A stretch of DNA of 5,896 nucleotides from positions 1 to 5,896 of the forward strand of contig NZ_JADEXF010000267.1 of the NCBI RefSeq assembly GCF_015207245.1, given 5' to 3'. Below the pieces are notes generated by a model. The model ran no database searches. It was given only the letters and a program-made list of their open reading frames with translations, and was not told the origin of the DNA. The DNA is from Nostoc cf. edaphicum LEGE 07299 (GTDB lineage: Bacteria > Cyanobacteriota > Cyanobacteriia > Cyanobacteriales > Nostocaceae). The position numbers and the translations under genes were made by a program. Position 1 is the first letter of the stretch; each line of letters starts with the position of its first letter. Positions 1-5,371 of this stretch are shown in pieces.

Positions 1-5
1 TTGCT

Positions 6-3000
6 ATGCTCTTCAATCGTCTATCGGGTTCTGAAATTGATTTAAAGCAAATCCTCGATCGAATTAGGATGCTGGCGGATCAAATTCATCAGTCACTTGA
101 AGTGAGTGAAATTTTCAAGATTATTGTCAGCGAAGTTAGAACAACATTAGAAAGCGATCGCGCCATTATCTATCGTTTTTTGCCGGATGGAGATGGAGTC
201 ATCGCAGAAGAGTCTGTAAGTAATGGATGGAAACCGATTCTAGGGCAATTAATTTACGATCCTTGCTTCAATGCAACATGGGTAGAGCGATATCGAGATG
301 GAAGCGTTGGTGTTATTGAAGACACTCATACTACAACCCTTGACCCTTGTCACAAAAAACTCTTAACAGACTTGCAGATTCGAGCTAATTTAGTAGTACC
401 AATTTTAGTCAATAATCAAGAAATTGATGGAGTTTCTAGTACATATCCTCATTTATGGGGCTTAGTAATTGCTCACCAGTGTAGTGGCTCACGTCATTGG
501 AGTTCTTTAGAAATTGAGTATTTCCAACTGATAGCCGCAGAGCTAGGAATTGCTCTTGGGGAAGCAGAACGCCACCAGCAAAGGGCTACATCTTGCCAAA
601 AACTAACACTGCAACTCAATCAAAACCTGAAAAATTTGACAGTTCAGCCAAAGTTGAAGTTGAGGTCAATCAAAAGAACTCTGTATCAAAATTTTAGAAA
701 ATTTATTATAACAAGAACAGCATTGCCAAAAAATATATCAGTTGCAGAATTGACTGCATTTGACCGATTACAAACTCCAGTTTGGATTTATGATATTCAA
801 AACTTGCAGATGTGGTGGGCGAATCAATCCGCTCTGCATATTTGGAATGCTCAAAGTCGAGAAGAATTGCTCAATCGCAACTTCAGTGATATTTCCCAGT
901 TTACTCACACTCGAATGCAAAACTATTTGCAAGAATTTCAGCAAGGGAAAACCATCACTGAAAACTGGACATTTTACCCAGAAGGAAAACCTGTTTCTCT
1001 GCGCTGCATCTTTTCTGGAATTAAAATTGAAGAAGGGCGAATGGCGATGTTGGTTGAAGGATCAACAGAAATTATCAATCAGATCGATCGAGAAACACTC
1101 AGATCGATTGAAGCCCTACGTCACACCACAGCGATCGTCTCCCTTTACACGATGGATGGTGTACCTTTGATGCAAAACCCGGCAGCCTTCCGCTGTTATC
1201 GGGATACCCTGTACCCTAAATCGTCAGCTGAGAATATTTTCCTGAGTCACTTTGTTGACAAGAGTATTGGACAACAAGCTATCAAAGCGATTAATTTCGG
1301 TGAGGTGTTCAGCATAGAGGCTCAGGTGTTCACCACTGAAGGGATTCAATGGCATGGGATGGATATACGATCTACGCGAGATCCAGTAACGGGTAACTCC
1401 ATCATCCTCGTCAACGAAAAGAATATTACCAAGCAACAAGCTGCACTACAAGAACACCAACGTACAGAATCAGAATTGCGTTGGCGGGAAGCTTTGCTGC
1501 GTTCTATGACTGAAACTTCTTTGCTAGGATTTTTTGTTGTTGACAATCGTACCGATGAAATCCTCTATTTAAATCACCATTTCTGTAAAATTTGGGGCAT
1601 CGAACATCTAGAAGACCAAATGCGTTTGGGTGCTTTAAAAAATAATCAGATTATTCCTGATTGTATATCTTCAGTTGTCGATGTATCGGCATTTGTCGAA
1701 TCTTATAAACCGTTGCAGTCTGAAGAAAATCGCTGCACGATTGAGGATGAGATTTTATTTGTCGATGGGCGGACTATTCGCCGCTTTTCCAGTCAAATTC
1801 GGGATATTCAGGATCGATACTTTGGGCGGTTATACATTTTTGAAGACATCACCTCACGTAAACAAATCGAAGCCGCACTCAAAACCAGTGAAGAAAGATG
1901 GCAGTATGCCTTGGAAGGAAATGGCGACGGAGTTTGGGATTTGAATGCTGAAACTAACGAAGTCTTTTTTTCCCGACGATGGAAAGAAATGTTAGGGTTT
2001 ACAGAGCATGAAATTGGAACTACCCTCAGTGAATGGGAACAACGCGTTCACTCCGATGATAAGGCGAGGGTTTACGAGGAGATTAGCAAGCATTTGTCCG
2101 GTGAAACCCAACAATATGTCAGTGAATATCGGATTAAGTGCAAGGATGGAACCTACAAGTGGATTCTAGATCGGGGTCAAGTTTCGAGTCGCGCCAAGAA
2201 TGGTTTTCCCCTACGAATGCTAGGAACTCATACTGATATTACTGAACGCAAGCGTATGGAAGAAGCGCTGCGAGAAAGCGAACAACGCTATCGTTCCGTA
2301 ATTACAGCGATGGCAGAAGGTATTGTCCTACAGCAAGCTGATGGACGCATTATCACCTGTAATGACAGTGCCGAAAGAATTTTAGGGTTAAGAGCTGATC
2401 AAATGATGGGGCGAACTTCCATCGCTTTGCTATGGCGAGCTATTCATGAAGATGGTACTTCTTTTCCAGGTGAAACTCACCCCGCAATTGTCACCTTACG
2501 CACCGGACAACCCCAATTTAACGTGATTATGGGAGTTCATAAACCTGATGGCAGTTTGACTTGGATTTCAATCAATTCTCAGCCATTGTTTGAATCCGAT
2601 GAATCAAAACCATCTGCGGTGGTGACATCATTTACAGATATCACAGACCGCAAACAGGCGCAAATTGCCCTGCAACAGCAAACAGAACGGGAACGCATGG
2701 TCTATGCGATCGCTCAACATATCCGTAGGTCTTTAGACTTGAATGAAATCTTAAACACAACTGTTGCTGAAGTTCGACATTTTTTGCAAACCGATCGCGT
2801 CATCATCTATCGCTTTAATCGTGATTGGAGTGGTGTGATTGTCACGGAGTCTATAGCAACAGGTTGGCAATCGATTTTGAATATGGAAATTACAGACAGT
2901 TATTTTGTAAAAATACAGGGAAAGTCTTATCAAGAAAGTACGCTCAGAGTTACTCCAGACATCTACACCGCTGGATTTGCCCCTTGTCATGTAGAGTTAT

Positions 3001-3752
3001 TGGAAAAGTTGCAAGTCAGAGCCAAGCTAGTTGTACCAATTTTACAAGGCGATCGCCTTTGGGGTCTTTTGGTTGCTCATCATTGCAGCGCCCCGCGTCA
3101 GTGGCAACCTTGGGCAAGCGAACTGCTTCAGCAATTGGCAACGCAGGTAGCGATCGCTATTCAGCAATCAGAACTTTATCAACAATTGCAGCGTGCCAAC
3201 CAGCAGCTTGAAAATATGGTAATGGTGGATGAATTAACTCAAATCGCCAATCGCCGATGTTTTGATATTAAGCTTAATTCTGTCTGGCAATACCTTTTAC
3301 GAGAACAAGGTTTTGTTTCACTACTTTTATGCGATATTGATTATTTTAAACAATATAACGATACTTATGGTCATGCGACCGGAGATGATTGTTTGCGCTT
3401 TATTGCCCAAGCTTTCAAACAAAGTGTCAAACGTTCTAGAGATTTAGCTGCTCGTTATGGTGGAGAAGAGTTTGCTGTCATCTTGCCTAACACTACTAGT
3501 GATGGGGCTTTTCACGTTGCCCAAGAAATTCATAAAGCTATAGAACAGCTAAATATTCCCCATGCGGCATCGCCTGTGAGGCACCACGTCACCTTGAGTA
3601 TCGGAATTGCCACAGTGATTCCGACATCTAATATGGTTCCTTTGGATTTGATTGAGGCAGCAGATCAAGCCCTTTATCAAGCCAAAGCAAACGGGCGTAA
3701 TCGTTCTTGTATAAATAGACTCTCTAAGAGGGTGTTTATAAATAAAAAATAA
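6..3752 (+). CDS. GAF-PAS(x5)-GAF-GGDEF diguanylate cyclase, candidate bilin photoreceptor
   Basis: This 1248-residue cytoplasmic sensor should make c-di-GMP from two GTP. Approximate domain order: GAF1 34-186, PAS 247-356, 366-476, 495-618, 628-749 and 758-884, GAF2 904-1052, GGDEF 1070-1237. The cyclase looks active: DELTQIANRR at 1075-1084, metal-binding D1110, N1118/D1127 region, GGEEF at 1152-1156. The product-inhibition I-site RSRD (1143-1146) lies five residues before GGEEF. There is no EAL domain, histidine kinase domain or membrane segment. GAF1 has Cys115-His116, the position of the bilin-binding Cys in cyanobacteriochromes, plus DPCF at 85-88 (DXCF motif, Cys87). GAF2 has Cys994-His995 but DSYF at 964-967. 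Bilin binding is inference. The frame is open to the window edge and no ribosome site is visible before ATG 6, so the true start may lie upstream. The last eight residues (KRVFINKK) are encoded mostly by an inserted IS end. Confidence 0.93.
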   Translation: MLFNRLSGSEIDLKQILDRIRMLADQIHQSLEVSEIFKIIVSEVRTTLESDRAIIYRFLPDGDGVIAEESVSNGWKPILGQLIYDPCFNATWVERYRDGSVGVIEDTHTTTLDPCHKKLLTDLQIRANLVVPILVNNQEIDGVSSTYPHLWGLVIAHQCSGSRHWSSLEIEYFQLIAAELGIALGEAERHQQRATSCQKLTLQLNQNLKNLTVQPKLKLRSIKRTLYQNFRKFIITRTALPKNISVAELTAFDRLQTPVWIYDIQNLQMWWANQSALHIWNAQSREELLNRNFSDISQFTHTRMQNYLQEFQQGKTITENWTFYPEGKPVSLRCIFSGIKIEEGRMAMLVEGSTEIINQIDRETLRSIEALRHTTAIVSLYTMDGVPLMQNPAAFRCYRDTLYPKSSAENIFLSHFVDKSIGQQAIKAINFGEVFSIEAQVFTTEGIQWHGMDIRSTRDPVTGNSIILVNEKNITKQQAALQEHQRTESELRWREALLRSMTETSLLGFFVVDNRTDEILYLNHHFCKIWGIEHLEDQMRLGALKNNQIIPDCISSVVDVSAFVESYKPLQSEENRCTIEDEILFVDGRTIRRFSSQIRDIQDRYFGRLYIFEDITSRKQIEAALKTSEERWQYALEGNGDGVWDLNAETNEVFFSRRWKEMLGFTEHEIGTTLSEWEQRVHSDDKARVYEEISKHLSGETQQYVSEYRIKCKDGTYKWILDRGQVSSRAKNGFPLRMLGTHTDITERKRMEEALRESEQRYRSVITAMAEGIVLQQADGRIITCNDSAERILGLRADQMMGRTSIALLWRAIHEDGTSFPGETHPAIVTLRTGQPQFNVIMGVHKPDGSLTWISINSQPLFESDESKPSAVVTSFTDITDRKQAQIALQQQTERERMVYAIAQHIRRSLDLNEILNTTVAEVRHFLQTDRVIIYRFNRDWSGVIVTESIATGWQSILNMEITDSYFVKIQGKSYQESTLRVTPDIYTAGFAPCHVELLEKLQVRAKLVVPILQGDRLWGLLVAHHCSAPRQWQPWASELLQQLATQVAIAIQQSELYQQLQRANQQLENMVMVDELTQIANRRCFDIKLNSVWQYLLREQGFVSLLLCDIDYFKQYNDTYGHATGDDCLRFIAQAFKQSVKRSRDLAARYGGEEFAVILPNTTSDGAFHVAQEIHKAIEQLNIPHAASPVRHHVTLSIGIATVIPTSNMVPLDLIEAADQALYQAKANGRNRSCINRLSKRVFINKK
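3719..3742 (+). repeat. Left arm of 24-bp perfect inverted repeat (IS end plus target arm)
   Basis: These 24 bases are the exact reverse complement of 4122-4145. Positions 3727-3742 are the proposed IS terminus, 3725-3726 the duplicated TA, and 3719-3724 half of the palindromic target. The arm lies inside the 3' end of the diguanylate cyclase reading frame and supplies its current final codons; the frame then closes at the TAA at 3750-3752 inside the element. Confidence 0.9.
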
Positions 3753-4137
3753 AGAGCAGCCTAGTTATTCCCCATCACAGGTATTTTAAAAAAGACAGTC
3801 ATAGTATTTGAATCGGTTGGAATGGCTCGAAAAGCTTATCCAACAGACGTTTCTGATGTCGAATGGGATTTGATAAAATCAATGATTCCGGTTATCGTCA
3901 GCGAAAGCGTAGAAAAAAGCGTGAAGTAGATATGGGGGAGGTAGTAAATGCGATCTTTTATATATTACGTGCAGGTTGCTCGTGGCGAATGATGCCTGAT
4001 GATTTACCTGCTTGTCTTACGGTATATTCATATTTCCGACGCTGGGAGCGTAAAGGGGTATGGCAAAAAATTTACACAGTATTGCGATCGCTTCCAGCGG
4101 GCTCCACTACTTAATATTTATTTTATAAACACCCTCT
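3727..4137 (+). mobile_element. Internally deleted IS5-family element (411 bp, non-autonomous)
   Basis: Perfect 16-bp terminal inverted repeats, AGAGGGTGTTTATAAA at 3727-3742 and its complement at 4122-4137, bound a segment holding only the N-terminal part of a transposase. The element is flanked by TA at 3725-3726 and 4138-4139, consistent with the 2-bp TA duplication known for some IS5-family groups such as IS427. Beyond the TA, ACTCTC on the left and GAGAGT on the right extend the inverted repeat to 24 bp. They read most simply as the arms of the palindromic target ACTCTCTAGAGAGT, centred on CTAG. Intact IS5-family elements are usually about 0.8-1.2 kb, so more than half is missing. An alternative reading is a longer 24-bp IS end with no duplication. 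Confidence 0.82.
3822..4114 (+). pseudogene. IS5-family transposase, N-terminal fragment, frameshifted
   Basis: Reading from ATG 3822 gives MARKAYPTDVSDVEWDLIKS, a typical N-terminus of IS5-family (DUF4096-type) transposases. This frame stops at TAG 3927-3929. The family signature resumes in another frame: REVDMGEVVNAIFYILRAG, then CSWRMMPDDLP, then VYSYFRRWERKGVWQKI, ending near 4085. The change of frame falls between about 3885 and 3910 and fits loss of one base or gain of two. After VWQKIYTVLR the similarity I recognise ends and the frame stops at TAA 4112-4114. About 90 of the usual roughly 260-280 residues remain and the catalytic DDE core is absent, so no active enzyme can be made. The programmed frameshift of two-ORF IS5 relatives lies much later in the gene, so this shift is decay. 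Confidence 0.85.
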
Positions 4138-4145
4138 TAGAGAGT
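4122..4145 (-). repeat. Right arm of 24-bp perfect inverted repeat (IS end plus target arm)
   Basis: This is the exact reverse complement of 3719-3742. The IS end is 4122-4137, the second TA copy is 4138-4139, and 4140-4145 (GAGAGT) is the other half of the target palindrome. The last bases also belong to the 9-bp repeat that flanks the next inserted element. Confidence 0.9.
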
Positions 4146-4148
4146 GAG
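4140..4148 (+). repeat. Left copy of 9-bp direct repeat GAGAGTGAG
   Basis: The sequence is identical to 4246-4254 and directly abuts the hairpin element at 4149-4245, as expected for a target-site duplication. The first six bases are also the right arm of the palindrome hit by the IS5-family element. In the reconstructed ancestral gene this 9-mer contains the stop codon TGA. Confidence 0.72.
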
Positions 4149-4245
4149 ACAATACTTCTCGGTTAGGCATTTTTAATGGGAAAAGGTTACTGGGTTTGGG
4201 TTAAAGGTTTTTCTTTTCCTTTTGCCCCTTAACCGAGAAATACTG
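4149..4245. mobile_element. 97-bp MITE-like element with CAATACTTCTCGGTTA ends
   Basis: The left end CAATACTTCTCGGTTA (4150-4165) matches the reverse complement of the right end (4230-4245), CAGTATTTCTCGGTTA, at 14 of 16 positions. The 60-odd bases between are purine- and pyrimidine-biased tracts (GGGAAAAGG on the left, CCTTTTGCCCC on the right) that could extend the fold. The segment is bounded by an exact 9-bp direct repeat, which supports transposition as a unit. There is no coding capacity, so it would be mobilised in trans. Very similar ends recur in Nostoc-type genomes as far as I recall; the parent IS family is not identified, though 9-bp duplications are typical of, for example, IS4-related elements. 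Confidence 0.7.
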
Positions 4246-4254
4246 GAGAGTGAG
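4246..4254 (+). repeat. Right copy of 9-bp direct repeat GAGAGTGAG
   Basis: This is the second copy of the putative target-site duplication around the 97-bp hairpin element. It is followed by CGATGCCTGCGG, probably the original sequence downstream of the diguanylate cyclase stop codon. Confidence 0.72.
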
Positions 4255-4438
4255 CGATGCCTGCGGTTCTTGCCACCCTATGCTAATCAAGCAATTGTTA
4301 ATATTTTCTAAAGTTTTTTAACTGCTTTCATTTCTTTATTAGTTCTTTATTTTATGTTTATAAATTAAAGCTATTGGTAGTGAAGCCAAGAGCAAACTAC
4401 TCCTTTGTGTTTAACTTTTTTAATAAAACAACAATACT
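4255..4438. other. AT-rich leader upstream of the small zinc-ribbon gene
   Basis: No gene is seen. The first bases (GCGATGCCTGCGG from 4253) resemble short HIP1-like intergenic repeats common in Nostoc-type genomes, from memory. The rest is AT-rich. TATAAA at 4359-4364, about 75 bases before the next ATG, could be a -10 box but has no convincing -35 partner. No purine-rich ribosome site precedes the ATG at 4439, which is common in cyanobacteria. Confidence 0.5.
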
Positions 4439-4657
4439 ATGACAAACTGCCCTTGCTGTTCCAACCAAATGCTTCGTCACATTCGTTTACAAAAAACCTA
4501 CTGGTTCTGCCGTCACTGCTGGCAAGAGATGCCTAACCTGAGTTTAGATAAAAGTACTTTAAATTTGACTAGAAACAATACATCATTAGTCAGAGAACCA
4601 ATTTCAGCCAACCACAAACTTTTGAAAATGAATATCAGAACAGAACTTTGTGCCTGA
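4439..4657 (+). CDS. Small zinc-ribbon-like protein, function unknown
   Basis: This is a 72-residue cytoplasmic protein with no signal peptide or membrane segment. The first half holds two cysteine knuckles, Cys4-x-x-Cys7 (CPCC, with an extra Cys6) and Cys24-x-x-Cys27 (CRHC), 16 residues apart, followed by WQEMP. This is the layout of a single zinc ribbon. The second half is polar, low in recognisable features and probably disordered. A similar CPCC...YWFC..C.QEMP start is, to my recollection, shared by many short cyanobacterial hypothetical proteins, which supports a real gene despite no Shine-Dalgarno. The stop codon is 42 bases before the TTA that flanks the next MITE. A nucleic-acid or protein-binding role is only a guess from the fold. 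Confidence 0.7.
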   Translation: MTNCPCCSNQMLRHIRLQKTYWFCRHCWQEMPNLSLDKSTLNLTRNNTSLVREPISANHKLLKMNIRTELCA

Positions 4658-4702
4658 GTGAATCAGGAAGCAAAAACGAGACTAGCTACGCTTATGCTTT
4701 TA

Positions 4703-4854
4703 GAGGTTGTTTGAAAAATCTAATTTATCATGACCTGGGCAATTGGAAATCGCGGCTACACAGGCAAAACCCTTGTTTTGGATTAGTCTACGGAGGTGGA
4801 CGAGAGTTTGTGTATTACCGAATTCTATTCGCTCGATACTTTTCAAACATCCTC
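4703..4854. mobile_element. 152-bp MITE with IS5-like ends and TTA duplication
   Basis: The left end GAGGTTGTTTGAAAAATC (4703-4720) and the reverse complement of the right end, GAGGATGTTTGAAAAGTA (4837-4854), agree at 15 of 18 positions. TTA flanks it on both sides (4700-4702 and 4855-4857), fitting the 3-bp TNA duplications of some IS5-family groups. The interior has a degenerate palindrome (ATCGCGGCTACACAGGC against GTTTGTGTATTACCGAAT) that resembles, from memory, a hairpin repeat abundant in Nostoc-like genomes. A reading frame runs across it from 4648, but it consists almost wholly of the repeat and starts inside the zinc-ribbon gene, so I do not call a gene. The ends share AGAGGnTGTTT with the 411-bp IS derivative upstream. 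Confidence 0.78.
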
Positions 4855-5070
4855 TTAAATAGCTAGGAGTATCGTCTGAATACTGAGTAATAGGTTAAAA
4901 GATAATATCTCTATATTTTCAGAAGATTTCAACTGAGTTAAGTACACAATCTAAGTATCAAAACTAGGTATAAAAACTTTTAAAAAATCGATGGATTTAC
5001 TGATTACTCTAATTTAGAAAAAGAGTCATAAAGCCACTTTAACAAGTATCTTTGCTCGCTAACGCAGACT
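4855..5070. other. Intergenic DNA without recognisable genes
   Basis: About 215 AT-rich bases lie between two repeat elements. TATAAA at 4969-4974 is the only promoter-like motif; it lacks a clear -35 and is about 400 bases from the next gene. No RNA gene, terminator or protein with family features was seen on either strand. Confidence 0.5.
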
Positions 5071-5080
5071 GGATTATAAT
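5052..5080 (+). promoter_or_regulatory. Possible promoter: TTGCTC, 17 bp, TATAAT
   Basis: A perfect -10 hexamer TATAAT (5075-5080) lies 17 bases after TTGCTC (5052-5057), which matches three of six bases of the -35 consensus. The -10 lies inside the 12-bp palindrome GGATTATAATCC at the end of the 187-bp inverted-repeat element, so the match may be incidental. It would read toward the carbonic anhydrase gene, but through about 180 bases of hairpin-forming DNA. Confidence 0.22.
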
Positions 5081-5090
5081 CCAATACAGT

Positions 5091-5123
5091 TGTAGGTTGG
5101 GTTAAGCAAAGCGGAACCCAACA
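5091..5123. repeat. REP-like hairpin, GTTGGGTT/AACCCAAC stem
   Basis: An exact 8-bp stem, GTTGGGTT at 5096-5103 with AACCCAAC at 5115-5122, encloses an 11-base loop. The form TGTAGGTTGGGTT...AACCCAACA is a widespread REP-type palindrome seen in cyanobacteria and other bacteria, from general knowledge. It is followed by no T-run, so it is not called a terminator. Confidence 0.6.
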
Positions 5124-5135
5124 AAGCCCAGTAAA

Positions 5136-5162
5136 TGTTTGGTTTCGTTCCTCAAACGCCAC
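5136..5162. repeat. Degenerate second REP-like unit, opposite orientation
   Basis: Read on the minus strand, this stretch (GCGTTTGAGGAACGAAACC core) resembles the unit at 5091-5123 with several mismatches. Two inverted REP-like units about 12 bases apart form the centre of the 187-bp repeat element. Confidence 0.4.
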
Positions 5163-5257
5163 TTGCTTTAAGTCGAGAAACCGCAAGGGCGAAATAGCTA
5201 CCCAACTTATACAGTTTAATATTTTTGGCGCTAACTGAACTGTATTGGATTTTAATC

Positions 5258-5371
5258 ACTCTAAATCATGCGAATATTAAATTACTCTTAAACCGTGTAA
5301 TCAAGTACTCTTGCATCTTACTTAAGCCTGATATCTTCTTGGGAACAGTTTTGTTGTTGTCAGGTAGATTG
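5258..5371. other. Leader region of the carbonic anhydrase gene
   Basis: These 114 AT-rich bases lie between the repeat element and the ATG at 5372. AGGT at 5362-5365 is the plausible ribosome site. No clear -35/-10 pair with normal spacing was found, so the promoter is either weak to the eye or lies within or before the repeat. Confidence 0.5.
5362..5365 (+). promoter_or_regulatory. Ribosome binding site for the carbonic anhydrase gene
   Basis: AGGT lies six bases before ATG 5372, good Shine-Dalgarno spacing. It supports this start; TTG at 5369-5371 directly in front is in frame but closer than ideal. Confidence 0.55.

Larger units (their letters stand above)
5071..5257. repeat. 187-bp inverted-repeat element (MITE-like)
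   Basis: GATTATAATCCAATACAGTT at 5072-5091 and the reverse complement of 5238-5257 differ at one of 20 positions. Inside, GTAGGTTGGGT on the left is partly mirrored by ACCCAACTTATAC on the right, so the whole block could fold into a long interrupted hairpin. ACT precedes it (5068-5070) and follows it (5258-5260), a possible 3-bp target duplication, but that is short enough to be chance. It has no coding capacity; a minus-strand reading frame at 5004-5186 shows no family features. Confidence 0.65.

Noticed and set aside
760..1170. 136-residue plus-strand reading frame inside the sensor gene
   Set aside because: It overlaps the PAS region in another frame, shows no family features and is explained as a shadow of the long gene.
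2825..3211. 128-residue plus-strand reading frame
   Set aside because: It lies wholly within the GAF2 coding region in another frame and has no recognisable domain.
6..3752. Sensor histidine kinase or c-di-GMP phosphodiesterase
   Set aside because: There is no H-box, ATPase domain or EAL/HD-GYP motif; the only output domain is GGDEF.
3822..4114. Programmed frameshift making an active transposase
   Set aside because: The frame change is near residue 25-30, the catalytic core is missing and the element is less than half normal size.
3719..4145. Long inverted repeat as a transcription terminator
   Set aside because: The arms are about 380 bases apart, enclose a transposase fragment and carry TA duplications; IS ends explain them better.
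4648..4866. 72-residue reading frame after the zinc-ribbon gene
   Set aside because: It starts inside the preceding gene and most of it is the 152-bp MITE; the protein-like sequence is translated repeat.
5091..5123. GTTGGGTT/AACCCAAC hairpin as a rho-independent terminator
   Set aside because: No T-run follows the stem and no gene ends just before it; it fits a REP-type repeat.
5004..5186. 60-residue minus-strand reading frame
   Set aside because: It runs through the REP-like repeat block and has no family features or ribosome site.
3711..5371. A CRISPR array or new defence system in the repeat-rich interval
   Set aside because: The repeats are terminal inverted repeats and target duplications, not regularly spaced direct repeats, and no effector genes are present.
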